This document shows positions 1 to 7,109 of a stretch of DNA of 34,327 bases, in pieces (within the stretch, counting starts at the first letter, position 1; every line of letters starts with the position of its first letter). The notes beneath the pieces were generated by a model. The model saw only the letters and a program-made list of their open reading frames with translations. It did not search any database and was not told the origin of the DNA. Location of the stretch: contig CAYRJA010000020.1 in assembly GCA_964424455.1 (NCBI GenBank), positions 1-34,327 of the forward strand. Direction: 5' to 3'. Origin of the DNA: CAYRJA01 sp964424455 (lineage in GTDB: Bacteria; Bacteroidota; Bacteroidia; Chitinophagales; UBA10324). Made by a program: the position numbers and the translations under genes.

Positions 1-750
1 CCGAAGTGTAGCGCGCAAAACATCCGGCACATCCTGTAATCCATACTTCTCAATATAAGAAAGCGAATCACGGTTGGGATATGCTTCAAATTTACCAAGT
101 TTCCCGATGGTAAATTTCTCCACTCTCGAAAACAACTGATGATAAGGTATGTATTTGTTTTTCCCGCCCTCAAGAAACTGTGCTGTCCCCTGCCCTGCTA
201 TAACCACATTCCGCGGGTTCCATGTAAACTTGTAATTCCATGGATTATCGTCGCATTCCGGTGCAATCAATCCGCCGCAAAAAGATTTGAACAGGGTAAT
301 CTCTCCCCCTTCGCTCCGGATTTCATTAATTGTTTTCATCGTACTCAAATGGTCAATACCCGGATCTAAACCCATTTCACACATCAGTAACACTCCTGCT
401 TTCTTCGCTTCATCATTTAATTCAGCAATCCCTTTTGAAATATACGAAGCTGTAACAAAATGCTTACACATTTCAACACACTCTTTAGCCACTAAATCAT
501 GTAAATGCGGCGGTAAAAGCGAAACGACCACATCATGATTAAGAACGGTTTTCTTTAACAAGGATTCATTATGCACATCAAAGAAAACGGCTTCTCCCCT
601 TTCATGATTTCTCACTTTGCTTTCAGCCAGTTTAATGTCATAGTCAGCCACTGTTATTTGCCAGTTGTACTTCACAGAGTTATCGAGTAAATACTGAATT
701 AATGTAGAAGAAGAACGACCGGCGCCGAGTACTGCAATTTTTTTCATCAT
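1..750 (-). CDS. Saccharopine dehydrogenase family protein, C-terminus cut by window edge
   Basis: The reading frame is open from the double ATG at 750/747 to base 1, giving 250 residues with no stop, so the gene continues outside the window. The N-terminus MKKIAVLGAGRSS is a Rossmann dinucleotide-binding fold. Further on, EMGLDPGIDHLS is the hallmark of saccharopine dehydrogenase (LYS9-type), followed by a typical substrate-domain stretch with WNPRNVVIAGQGTAQ. Family members are usually about 400-450 aa, so slightly more than half is present. The enzyme family interconverts saccharopine with glutamate and aminoadipate semialdehyde in lysine metabolism, in the cytoplasm. In Bacteroidota the exact direction and substrate are not certain. 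The gene is divergent from the cytidine deaminase gene. A TAACTTTG box lies just upstream. Confidence 0.88.
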   Translation of the reverse strand, partial: MMKKIAVLGAGRSSSTLIQYLLDNSVKYNWQITVADYDIKLAESKVRNHERGEAVFFDVHNESLLKKTVLNHDVVVSLLPPHLHDLVAKECVEMCKHFVTASYISKGIAELNDEAKKAGVLLMCEMGLDPGIDHLSTMKTINEIRSEGGEITLFKSFCGGLIAPECDDNPWNYKFTWNPRNVVIAGQGTAQFLEGGKNKYIPYHQLFSRVEKFTIGKLGKFEAYPNRDSLSYIEKYGLQDVPDVLRATLR

Positions 751-764
751 TTTATTTTACTTTG

Positions 765-772
765 CAAAGTTA
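765..772 (-). promoter_or_regulatory. Putative Bacteroidota -7 promoter box for the saccharopine dehydrogenase gene
   Basis: On the minus strand the sequence reads TAACTTTG, a full match to the Bacteroidota housekeeping -7 consensus TAnnTTTG. It lies 15 nt before the ATG at 750, which implies a very short leader. A TTG at 797-795 is the best -33 candidate, but its spacer of 22 nt is a little long. Confidence 0.45.
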
Positions 773-869
773 ATTTTGAAAACCTATCCCCCTACAATAA
801 TTAGTTAACGATTTGCAAATAGTACCGTGTAACAGACCATCTGCAACTCTTTAACAATAAAAATGTTAA

Positions 870-1367
870 ATGGAAAATTTACAACTGTCCTCAACAATTA
901 AAGTATTGTCGTCGCCCGCTGAACTGCCTGCCGAGTATGCCCTGCTTTTGGAAAAAGCAAAACAAATGATTCCCAACGCTTACGCCCCTTACTCCAATTT
1001 TCTGGTTGGAGCAGCCGTATTGCTCAGTAACGGCATTACTGTAACAGGAAACAATCAGGAGAATGCCTCCTTTCCTGTCGGGATGTGTGCAGAGCGCGTT
1101 ACCCTTTCATCGGCTTCCGCATTATATCCTGAGGCAGTTATGAAAGCGCTGGCTGTTACAGCTACCGGCAGGGAATTTACAACCAATGAGCCCATCTCTC
1201 CCTGCGGTATCTGCCGTCAAACCATTCTCGAATATGAAATCCGGCATAACCATCCGATTGAAATCATTTTACAGGGCGCTGAAGGAAAAATTTACCTGAT
1301 AAAATCAGTGAAAGATATTCTTCCACTTTATTTCGACAGCGGGAAAATAAAAAAGAAGCCGTCATAA
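870..1367 (+). CDS. cdd: Cytidine deaminase
   Basis: This 165-aa protein hydrolytically deaminates cytidine and deoxycytidine to uridine and deoxyuridine in pyrimidine salvage, in the cytoplasm. The zinc site of the homotetrameric class is visible: GMCAERVT supplies Cys73 and the proton-shuttling Glu75, and PCGICRQ supplies Cys112 and Cys115. The N-terminal YAPYSNFLVGAAV segment is the conserved substrate-loop region. The length is slightly above the usual 130-160 aa, because of an N-terminal extension of about 20 residues. The ATG at 870 is the first in frame after the intergenic spacer. The gene stands alone on the plus strand, divergent from the upstream dehydrogenase. No clear promoter box was found for it. 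Confidence 0.95.
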   Translation: MENLQLSSTIKVLSSPAELPAEYALLLEKAKQMIPNAYAPYSNFLVGAAVLLSNGITVTGNNQENASFPVGMCAERVTLSSASALYPEAVMKALAVTATGREFTTNEPISPCGICRQTILEYEIRHNHPIEIILQGAEGKIYLIKSVKDILPLYFDSGKIKKKPS

Positions 1368-1379
1368 TACTTTCCGTTT

Positions 1380-1407
1380 CCGCAAAGTCCTCTGCGAGAA
1401 TTTGCGG
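1380..1407 (+). terminator. Hairpin after cytidine deaminase, possible weak terminator
   Basis: The 7-bp arms CCGCAAA (1380-1386) and TTTGCGG (1401-1407) enclose a 14-nt loop, 12 bases after the cdd stop. There is no T-tract after it, so it may instead be a degenerate repeat element or an RNA-stabilising stem. Confidence 0.3.
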
Positions 1408-1426
1408 GGACAAAATGAAAGTAATA

Positions 1427-1442
1427 AATCGTTGAAACGATT
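1427..1442. repeat. Short palindrome, AATCGTT-GA-AACGATT, copy 1
   Basis: Perfect 7-bp arms are separated by the 2-nt loop GA. The identical 16-mer occurs again at 8462-8477, in both cases beside a block of REP-like hairpin units. This makes it one module of the intergenic repeat repertoire and not a gene-specific site. Confidence 0.75.
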
Positions 1443-1467
1443 ATTTTTTATCATTCTTTCCGATGTT

Positions 1468-1605
1468 GTCATGCTGACGAAGGAAGCATCCGCTTCTTTT
1501 TCTGTCATTCCGACGAAGGAGGAATCCGCATATTCATCGTGTCATGCTGACGAAGGAAGCATCTGCACATTTAATGATGAGATTCCTCGCTGCGCTCGGA
1601 ATGAC
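1468..1605. repeat. REP-like hairpin block A, five units
   Basis: Five palindromic units of 23-25 nt lie in the space between the convergent cdd and GNAT genes. Four are in plus orientation: ATGCT/AGCAT arms at 1468-1490 and 1541-1563, and ATTCC/GGAAT arms at 1504-1526. The fifth, at 1581-1605, is inverted with ATTCC/GGAAT arms but carries the other loop type (GAGCGCAGCGA instead of GACGAAGGA). Units begin with GTC before the left arm and usually end with C after the right arm. No gene is supported between 1368 and 1667. Confidence 0.85.
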
Positions 1606-1634
1606 AGATAAAAAGGGATAAAAGCGTTTTTAAT

Positions 1635-1677
1635 TTTTCAATCTTTCAATTTTCAATCTTTCAATTTTCAATCTTTC
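1635..1677. repeat. 15-bp tandem repeat, about 2.9 copies
   Basis: The unit TTTTCAATCTTTCAA is repeated at 1635-1649 and 1650-1664, then partly at 1665-1677. The third copy runs into the 3' end of the GNAT gene, whose TGA stop and last codons lie inside it. A related, more degenerate run is at about 5537-5589. Confidence 0.85.
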
Positions 1678-2336
1678 TCCTTCACCACTATCCTTACCGG
1701 CGAACGACTTGCATCATACCTGCTGTTATGCATTCTTACCACATCCGCAAAACCGTTGCGCTCGTCTTCTTGCTCCAACTGAATAGTGATGGCATATTCC
1801 TGTCCGTGGTAAATCCTCTGCAACATCTTCCTGATTTCAGGCGCGCGTTTTTCATACTCTTCTCTTGTAAGCATGTACAGTTGGTTTTGCTTGTCTTCCT
1901 GCCCTTCGCAAAGCCGGAATCCCAGCGATTTATTGTAGCTGATAGAAGGGAGATTGTCTCTTAATATTTTACCAAAAAATTTTTCATGCTGCAAAAAATA
2001 AATACTATTGTCTATAAAAGTAATGGAAGTAAGAACAGGAATATGCGTATTCATATAATAATCCTCCCAGAAAAAAATTCCTCCTTCTGATTGGTTGTCT
2101 CTTTCTCTCCCACTTATTAATCCTATATTTTTTCCATTATACACTACAATCATATATAAAGAGTTTTCAATATCATTGTTTGTTTTCTTAAACCAATCTT
2201 CCTGCATTTCGGGGGTGATGTATTCCCGGTACTCCATCCGCATTTTTATTTTATCGGAGTTGCGCTGCTGACGCAGTTCTTCAATATGCTCATGCTTCAG
2301 CCGTACTAAAGTGATGTCAAATACATTTATTTTCAT
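1668..2336 (-). CDS. GNAT-family N-acyltransferase, PseH-like, probable sugar acyltransferase
   Basis: This 222-aa protein has the layout of GNAT acetyltransferases of the RimJ/PseH type. An N-terminal VRLKHEHIEELRQQRNSDKI segment, a YITPEMQEDWFKK acceptor-side helix, a central β-sheet region (LYMIVVYNGKNIGLISG) and a late NKSLGFRL element match the acyl-CoA-binding half of the fold. PseH-like enzymes N-acylate amino sugars used in surface glycans. Here the acyl donor could be a CoA thioester or the dedicated ACP of the cluster; this is inference. The ATG directly follows the TGA of the glycosyltransferase gene with no gap, so translation is probably coupled. About 60 C-terminal residues (from about 160) look like an extension beyond the core domain. 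The stop lies in a tandem repeat. Confidence 0.7.
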   Translation of the reverse strand: MKINVFDITLVRLKHEHIEELRQQRNSDKIKMRMEYREYITPEMQEDWFKKTNNDIENSLYMIVVYNGKNIGLISGRERDNQSEGGIFFWEDYYMNTHIPVLTSITFIDNSIYFLQHEKFFGKILRDNLPSISYNKSLGFRLCEGQEDKQNQLYMLTREEYEKRAPEIRKMLQRIYHGQEYAITIQLEQEDERNGFADVVRMHNSRYDASRSPVRIVVKEKD

Positions 2337-3215
2337 TCAGATAGTTTCACTTATATGATAGCAGGGCTTGCTGCTCATAAAACCGGTAAGATGATAAAAA
2401 TAAATCAGTATAAACACTGAAGATAGTACAGCCACCGTAAATGAAAGCAGTACAAACACAGTTGTAAATCCAAGCAGCCGGTCGTTTATAAAAAAGAAGA
2501 CGAACGACAAGGATAGCAGGAAGAGCAAAATGAATAGTTTAAAAGGAGTAGTGGAATAGGCAAACATGGCGCGGATGGCAAAGTGCATCAGTCCGGCGTA
2601 GCTGTATCCCGAACGGGTAGCCACTCTTTCATAGTGGGTTACCGGCACATAACTGATTGCCGAAGTGTAAAACCGCAGCACTACATCTATGTTTACATAG
2701 TAGCGCTCATTTTCCTTTAACCTTTGGGCAAGCTGGCTCTTCATGAGCCGGAAAGAGGAAGCGGAGAAAACCTCTTCCCTGAACAAGCAGGCAGACATCT
2801 TCAGCACAGCATACCCGGCACGGCGCATCACGCTTTGCTGCTTTTGAACGGGTATTCCATACACCAGTTCCGAATTATTTTCACAGAGCGTATTATACAA
2901 CTGTAACAGGTCTGCCGGATTAAACTGCAAATCATCATCTATGGTAGCCACTAATTGTTTCGTACTGTAACGGATGCCGCAGAGGGTGGCATTGTGCTGA
3001 CCGAAATTTTTACCCAGCCGTATGCCTTTTACTTTATCCCCGTAGCTGCTTTTAATTTCTTTTATCTTTTCCCATGTCGGCGGGCTGCTTCCGTCGTCCA
3101 CAATAATCACTTCCGCATCGTGTTGCGATAATGCCGAAAATATTTTTTCAACTAATTGCTGCAACGATTCTGTAGAGTTGAAAGCCGGAACCACTATTGA
3201 AAAACCTGATGGCAT
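2337..3215 (-). CDS. GT2 glycosyltransferase with two C-terminal membrane segments
   Basis: This is a 292-aa family-2 glycosyltransferase. The N-terminal SIVVPAFNSTESL strand, VDDGSS at residues 39-44 and TIDDDLQFNP at about 91-100 supply the nucleotide-sugar and metal-binding acidic residues. Two hydrophobic segments at about 226-243 and 248-275 end the protein, the arrangement of GtrB/ArnC/DPM1-like enzymes that move a sugar from a nucleotide donor to a polyprenyl phosphate at the inner membrane. It starts at the ATG at 3215, 31 nt after the SDR stop, and ends directly against the GNAT start. The context points to making a lipid-linked acylated sugar; the sugar itself cannot be read from the sequence. 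Confidence 0.85.
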   Translation of the reverse strand: MPSGFSIVVPAFNSTESLQQLVEKIFSALSQHDAEVIIVDDGSSPPTWEKIKEIKSSYGDKVKGIRLGKNFGQHNATLCGIRYSTKQLVATIDDDLQFNPADLLQLYNTLCENNSELVYGIPVQKQQSVMRRAGYAVLKMSACLFREEVFSASSFRLMKSQLAQRLKENERYYVNIDVVLRFYTSAISYVPVTHYERVATRSGYSYAGLMHFAIRAMFAYSTTPFKLFILLFLLSLSFVFFFINDRLLGFTTVFVLLSFTVAVLSSVFILIYFYHLTGFMSSKPCYHISETI

Positions 3216-3246
3216 TACCCGTGTAATTTTTTTCTCATTCGGTTAT

Positions 3247-4008
3247 TTAAGAAATTAATCCCAGTAATAAACCACTATCCAATATAATATTCTGACCAGT
3301 GAGTTGTTTGGAACCCGGCGACAATAAATACAGAGCAAGGTTGGCTACATCTTCTGTTTCGCCAATGCCAAGTAAGTATTTCTTTTCAATTCCCTTATTG
3401 TTATAGAAATCTGTATCATTTATAGATGCTTTTTCTAACAACTTCGTATTTACCAATCCGGGAGAAATACAGTTAGCCCTTATTCCTGAAGAAGCATATT
3501 CAGCGGCAAGTACCATACAATATTTCTCTAAAGCTGCTTTGCTGGCAGCATATAAAGCGCCACCCCTGTGCGGATAAGTCCCTGCAAACGATGACATAAA
3601 AACAATAGATGCGCCTGAATTAATTTTTTTTTGACGCAACAACATTGCCATTAGCAAAACAGCCGAGGTGAAGTTAATATCAAACATTTCGTTCACCTTA
3701 ACACGGTTGATGTATTTTACAGGAAGAGGTGAAATGATTCCTGCGCAATGTACTAATCCGTCTAATTGTGGCGCAACTTCTGCTAATTTCTTTACCTCCT
3801 CATCATCCGTCAGGTCAGCTATAAAAATGGAATGTCCTTCACCTTTCAGTTTGCTGAAAGTGTCGTTGAGCCGCTCTTCGTTTCTACCGGTAATCAACAC
3901 TTTGCCGCCCATTTCTGAAATACTGATTGCGCACTTTGCCCCTATACCATCAGATGCTCCTGTAACCAAAACCGTTTTACCGGTCAGATGAAAAGGTGTG
4001 TTATACAT
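3247..4008 (-). CDS. Short-chain dehydrogenase/reductase, FabG-like
   Basis: This is a 253-aa classical SDR. TGASDGIG (16-23) binds NAD(P), HCAG (87-90) replaces the usual NNAG, MSS (138-140) supplies the catalytic Ser, and YAASK (153-157) the catalytic Tyr and Lys. The C-terminal SPGLVNT and LTGQNIILDSG are typical of FabG-like enzymes. Between two KAS III enzymes and a private ACP, a 3-oxoacyl-ACP reductase role is likely, but sugar or alcohol substrates are possible. I chose the ATG at 4008 over an in-frame TTG at 4017 because it makes an 8-nt overlap (ATGTATAA) with the stop of the KAS III gene, a typical coupled arrangement. Confidence 0.88.
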   Translation of the reverse strand: MYNTPFHLTGKTVLVTGASDGIGAKCAISISEMGGKVLITGRNEERLNDTFSKLKGEGHSIFIADLTDDEEVKKLAEVAPQLDGLVHCAGIISPLPVKYINRVKVNEMFDINFTSAVLLMAMLLRQKKINSGASIVFMSSFAGTYPHRGGALYAASKAALEKYCMVLAAEYASSGIRANCISPGLVNTKLLEKASINDTDFYNNKGIEKKYLLGIGETEDVANLALYLLSPGSKQLTGQNIILDSGLLLGLIS

Positions 4009-5062
4009 TATACTCAATTAAACAGGGACAAACTATTTTATCTGTTTGCAATATACAGGTACCCCACGACAATCCAACACCGAAGCCGCTGAACAGAAAG
4101 GTCAACTGCTTTTCAGTTACCTGCTGCCTCAGTTGTGTTACAATGGTCAGCGGTATGGAAGCAGAGCTGGTGTTGCCGAATTCACGAAGCGAATAAGGAA
4201 ATTTCTCTGACGGCAGTTTCATCAATTTTCTGACGGTTTCGTTCATCAGCAGGTTTGCCTGATGAAGTACAAAGTAATCAATGTTATCCGCAGCAGTATG
4301 GGCAAAAGCAATAGTCTTTTTTATGGATGGCGGTACTTCTCTCAGCGAGAAATCAAAAACAGCGGCGCCGTTCAACACTACATCCATAGGACGGCGCTCT
4401 ATTCCTTTCTCAATTTCTTTGGGTACAAACGAATGAACCGATGGAGAATTGCGGGCAAGTCCATCATAAATAATAATACTTTCAAATCCGCTGCCGTCGC
4501 TCTGCAAATTAAAATATGCAGGTGAAGCCGAAGGATTATATTCCATAGCAGTAGCCGTTCCCGCATCTCCAAAAAGAGGATAAACACTTTTGTCTTTGTA
4601 CGGTCTGGAAAAGTCAGTAGCATCTCCCGCTAACAACAATGCTTTTTTTATCTGACCACTTTGCAGCAGTCCGCTGACTACTGACAGTCCATAAACATAT
4701 CCGGAGCATCCTAACCCTACATCAAAGGCAAGACAGTTTTTAGTAAGCCCCAGCCGGTGCTGAAGAATAACAGATGTGGCAGGAAGCAGGTAATCACCCG
4801 ATTGAGAAACAAAAACCAGCGCTTCTATCTCTTCTTTGTTCCACTGCAACTCGCTGATAAGTTTCTCAGCCGTCTGAAAACAAAGGTCGGAAGTAACTAC
4901 TCCGTCAGGCGCTTTCCGTCTTTCAGCTATGCCGGTTGTCTTTATCAGCAGCTTTCTTTCCTCTTCGCTAATCCAGTCATAGTCCATATTGCGCTCTATT
5001 ATACGAGGCACACATGCGCTGATGCCCGCTATCCGGATATTATTGAATGAAAGTTTAGCCAT
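4001..5062 (-). CDS. 3-oxoacyl-ACP synthase III (KAS III) paralogue 2
   Basis: This 353-aa protein is a FabH-type thiolase-fold enzyme with the full catalytic triad: Cys119 in DVGLGCSGYVYG, His267 in VLHQAN and Asn297 in REFGNTSSASIP. Such enzymes join an acyl-CoA or acyl-ACP starter to malonyl-ACP by decarboxylative Claisen condensation in the cytoplasm. It starts 11 nt after the ACP stop and overlaps the SDR start. It shares GDAGTAT and the same general loop layout with paralogue 1 (5590-6603), more than with the third paralogue at 8667. A housekeeping fabH is less likely, because it sits beside a dedicated ACP and glycan-type genes. Other possible activities of the family include acyl transfer without condensation. 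Confidence 0.88.
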   Translation of the reverse strand: MAKLSFNNIRIAGISACVPRIIERNMDYDWISEEERKLLIKTTGIAERRKAPDGVVTSDLCFQTAEKLISELQWNKEEIEALVFVSQSGDYLLPATSVILQHRLGLTKNCLAFDVGLGCSGYVYGLSVVSGLLQSGQIKKALLLAGDATDFSRPYKDKSVYPLFGDAGTATAMEYNPSASPAYFNLQSDGSGFESIIIYDGLARNSPSVHSFVPKEIEKGIERRPMDVVLNGAAVFDFSLREVPPSIKKTIAFAHTAADNIDYFVLHQANLLMNETVRKLMKLPSEKFPYSLREFGNTSSASIPLTIVTQLRQQVTEKQLTFLFSGFGVGLSWGTCILQTDKIVCPCLIEYNV

Positions 5063-5073
5063 AGCAGCACAGA

Positions 5074-5304
5074 TTATTTGCTGATGACATTATAAATATC
5101 CCGCATGGTTTTGCAAGCGCTTAAATCCTGAGCGGTAAAGCTTTTCTCATATTCCAGATTAATAAAAGAAAGTACTATCAGTGCATTCATAGAACTCCAT
5201 TCCGGTAATTGGCGAAACTCCTCATCAGGTTGAACAACCTTTGTTTCAGGCAGTTCAATTTCTTTTGCAATCTTGCTGATAAAAGTCTGTAGAGAATCGT
5301 TCAT
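5074..5304 (-). CDS. Small acyl carrier protein
   Basis: This 76-aa acidic, helical protein has the size and pattern of an acyl carrier protein. The phosphopantetheine attachment serine is Ser38 in EWSSMNALIVLS, where the usual DSL/DSM motif has become SSM. The helix after it and the C-terminal TMRDIYNVISK match the ACP fold. It would carry the growing acyl chain for the two neighbouring KAS III enzymes and the SDR. Because it lacks the canonical Asp before Ser and sits in a specialised operon, it is probably not the housekeeping AcpP. It is the first gene after a repeat-filled gap of 285 nt and lies 11 nt upstream of KAS III paralogue 2. Confidence 0.85.
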   Translation of the reverse strand: MNDSLQTFISKIAKEIELPETKVVQPDEEFRQLPEWSSMNALIVLSFINLEYEKSFTAQDLSACKTMRDIYNVISK

Positions 5305-5353
5305 TTTGTATTTATTGGTTTATAGTTTATTCCAATTTTTACTCATTTATCCT

Positions 5354-5525
5354 GTCATGCTGACGAAGGAAGCATCTGTTTTTTTTCTGTCATTCCGACG
5401 AAGGAGGAATCCGCTCATTCGTCGTGTCATGCTGACGAAGGAAGCATCTGTTTTTTTTCTGTCATTCCGACGAAAGAGGAATCTTAAAATTTAATAAACA
5501 GATTCTTCGCTACACTCAGAATGAC
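5354..5525. repeat. REP-like hairpin block B, five units with a 72-bp tandem duplication
   Basis: The units are 5354-5376 (ATGCT/AGCAT), 5389-5411 (ATTCC/GGAAT), 5426-5448 (ATGCT/AGCAT), 5461-5483 (ATTCC/GGAAT) and inverted 5501-5525 (ATTCT/AGAAT). The first and second pairs are near-identical and offset by exactly 72 nt, so a two-unit composite was duplicated in tandem. The block splits the first KAS III gene from the ACP gene. The rest of 5305-5589 is AT-rich, with CAATTTG/TTGCAATT-type simple repeats from about 5537, and no gene is seen. Confidence 0.85.
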
Positions 5526-5589
5526 AGCATTGTCAATTTTTCAATCTTTCAATTTGTAATCTGTAATTTCCAATTTGCAATTCTTCTTT

Positions 5590-6603
5590 TCACACCGTCA
5601 TTACCGTTGCTGACCACGACAGCCCCACTCCGAATGCTCCCAGCAATACCTTATCTCCTTTCCTCAGTTTACCGCTATTCAATGCATCGCAAAGCGCTAT
5701 AGGTATAGTACAGGAAACCGTATTGCCACAATGTGCCAAATCTATACAAAATTTCTCATCCGGTATTTTCAGTTTTCGCTGAATTACTTTTAGTACAAAC
5801 CCGTTCGCCTGATGAAAAATATAGTAATCTATTTGTTCAGGAGTCATTGCCATTTTTTTCAGTAGATCATCCGTCATTCTCTGTGCTGTTTCAACCGAAA
5901 AGGAAAGAACGCTTGTGCCTTTCATGTAATAATGATCATCAGAAGTAATATTTCCAAATTCATCACTGTATTCAGGTGAATGAGTTCCGTCTTTTTTGTA
6001 GGGCTGTCGGAAAGCACCTGCACGGATAATCATCAAATCCTTACCCGACCCGTCTGTTCCGAAAACAAAATCACTGATTCCTTCTTCCTCTCTGGCGCTG
6101 ATTAAGGTGGCAGTGCCTGCGTCGCCAAACAAAATTCTTGAAGCTTTGTCTTTGGGATGTAACAGACGGGTAAGTGATTCACTATTCAGCAGTAAAACAT
6201 TTTTAGCCATTCCGGTTTCAATTAAACCCTTCGCCAAACTTAAAATATAAGTAAAGCCGGTGCAGCCGAGGTTAACATCCAGTGCGCCAATTTTTTTTGA
6301 CAACCCCAGCCGGTCCTGAATGATGCAGGCAGATGAAGGTGTGATATGGTCAGGACATTGAGTACAGAAAATCAAATAATCAATTTCTGATTTGTCCACC
6401 GGATGCTCCTGAAAAAACTTTTCTGCCGCCTTCACCGCTTTATCTGATGACAATTCCGTCAATGGTGAAATACCGCGTTCGCGAACTCCGGTTCTTTTGT
6501 AAATATCTTCAACCGTCCATTCCGGAAAAAGATGTGACAATTCCTCGTTTGTCAGTTTTTTTTCCGCCAGATAATAACTAATCGCTTTGATGTACGCCTT
6601 CAT
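5590..6603 (-). CDS. 3-oxoacyl-ACP synthase III (KAS III) paralogue 1
   Basis: This is a 337-aa FabH-type condensing enzyme. The triad is Cys114 in DVNLGCTGFTYI, His264 in YIFHQANGF and Asn294 in AHCGNTVSCTIP. The C-terminal GDKVLLGAFGVGLSWSATV is the standard KAS III ending. It is the first gene of the minus-strand group. A near-perfect -7 box lies 18 nt before its ATG, and an 18-bp triple repeat covers the -33 region. Only the repeat-filled 285-nt spacer separates it from the ACP gene, so it may be cotranscribed. Together with paralogue 2 it could make two successive condensations, or one may act as a starter-unit-specific synthase. Confidence 0.88.
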   Translation of the reverse strand: MKAYIKAISYYLAEKKLTNEELSHLFPEWTVEDIYKRTGVRERGISPLTELSSDKAVKAAEKFFQEHPVDKSEIDYLIFCTQCPDHITPSSACIIQDRLGLSKKIGALDVNLGCTGFTYILSLAKGLIETGMAKNVLLLNSESLTRLLHPKDKASRILFGDAGTATLISAREEEGISDFVFGTDGSGKDLMIIRAGAFRQPYKKDGTHSPEYSDEFGNITSDDHYYMKGTSVLSFSVETAQRMTDDLLKKMAMTPEQIDYYIFHQANGFVLKVIQRKLKIPDEKFCIDLAHCGNTVSCTIPIALCDALNSGKLRKGDKVLLGAFGVGLSWSATVMTV

Positions 6604-6620
6604 GCTAAATTATTCCGTTT

Positions 6621-6628
6621 CAAAGATA
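6621..6628 (-). promoter_or_regulatory. Putative -7 promoter box for the KAS III paralogue 1 / acyl cluster
   Basis: The minus strand reads TATCTTTG, a full match to TAnnTTTG, 17 nt upstream of the ATG at 6603. A TTG at 6652-6650 is a possible -33 element with a 21-nt spacer; it lies within the first copy of the 18-bp tandem repeat. Confidence 0.6.
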
Positions 6629-6647
6629 ATGGCTTTGCGGTCATTCT

Positions 6648-6701
6648 TTCAATGCTGTCATCCCCTTCAATGCTGTCATCCCCTTCAATGCTGTCATCCC
6701 G
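6648..6701. repeat. 18-bp tandem repeat, three copies, at the promoter of KAS III paralogue 1
   Basis: The unit TTCAATGCTGTCATCCCC is present at 6648-6665, 6666-6683 and 6684-6701 (last base G in the third). Each copy contains the left arm (GTCATCCC) of the REP-like hairpin family without its partner arm. The array overlaps the -33 region of the neighbouring promoter. Confidence 0.9.
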
Positions 6702-6710
6702 CCCAACGCT

Positions 6711-7014
6711 GTCATTCTGAGCGGAGCGAAGAATCTGTTTATTGAGTGTTGAGATTCCTCCTTCGTCGGAATGACAGGGAGAATAAGCGAAGAATCTGTT
6801 CAGGACTAATTGAAAATTGCAAATTACAAATTGCAAATTGCGCTTGATGCAAGACTCACGGCGAGTCAAAGAAACCACAAAGCGCACAAAGGCTTCCACA
6901 AAGAACACTAAAAATTGAAAATTACAAATTACAAATTGCACTTGACGAGTTGCAGATGCTTCCTTCGTCAGCATGACACGACGAATGAGCGGATTCCTCC
7001 TTCGTCGGAATGAC
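6711..7014. repeat. REP-like hairpin block C, four complete units and fragments
   Basis: Complete units are 6711-6735 (ATTCT/AGAAT), inverted 6753-6775 (ATTCC/GGAAT), inverted 6955-6977 (ATGCT/AGCAT) and inverted 6992-7014 (ATTCC/GGAAT). A right-arm fragment is at about 6786-6799. Between the second and third units lies another repeat family (6839-6912) and AT-rich AAATTGCAAATTACAAATTG-type sequence. The whole interval 6604-7109 lies between divergent genes and holds no supported gene. Confidence 0.8.
6839..6912. repeat. CACAAAG-rich interspersed repeat, copy 1
   Basis: The sequence has a GACTC-ACGGC-GAGTC hairpin at 6853-6867, followed by AAAGAAACCACAAAG, GCACAAAGG and CACAAAGAACACTAAA. A closely matching copy lies at 8584-8650. 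CACAAAG-rich repeats of this kind are common in bacterial intergenic regions; their function is unknown to me. Confidence 0.75.
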
Positions 7015-7109
7015 AGGAAGCGAGGAGCCCGGCTGTTACACTTCATTTTTTCACTCTCTGAAAAAATTCCATTTACTTCGCAGTATATAAAACCTTATCA
7101 TTAACACGG

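Noticed and set aside
139..538. Plus-strand ORFs in the first 540 bases
   Set aside because: They are antisense shadows of the saccharopine dehydrogenase gene, whose family motifs are clear on the minus strand.
1402..1611. ORF with LTKEAS and IPTKEES peptide motifs
   Set aside because: It is a translation of the REP-like hairpin units. The same peptides recur at 5273-5494, 6600-7046, 8178-8450 and 10469-10736 in whichever frame the repeats fall, so none of these is a gene.
1468..5525. CRISPR array
   Set aside because: Units are palindromic, of several types, in both orientations and unevenly spaced; there are no constant spacer lengths and no cas genes.
6600..7046. 148-codon ORF upstream of KAS III paralogue 1
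   Set aside because: It consists of repeat translation (SFRRRRNP, LTKEAS, EGDDSIEGDDSIE from the 18-bp tandem repeat) and covers the promoter of the next gene.
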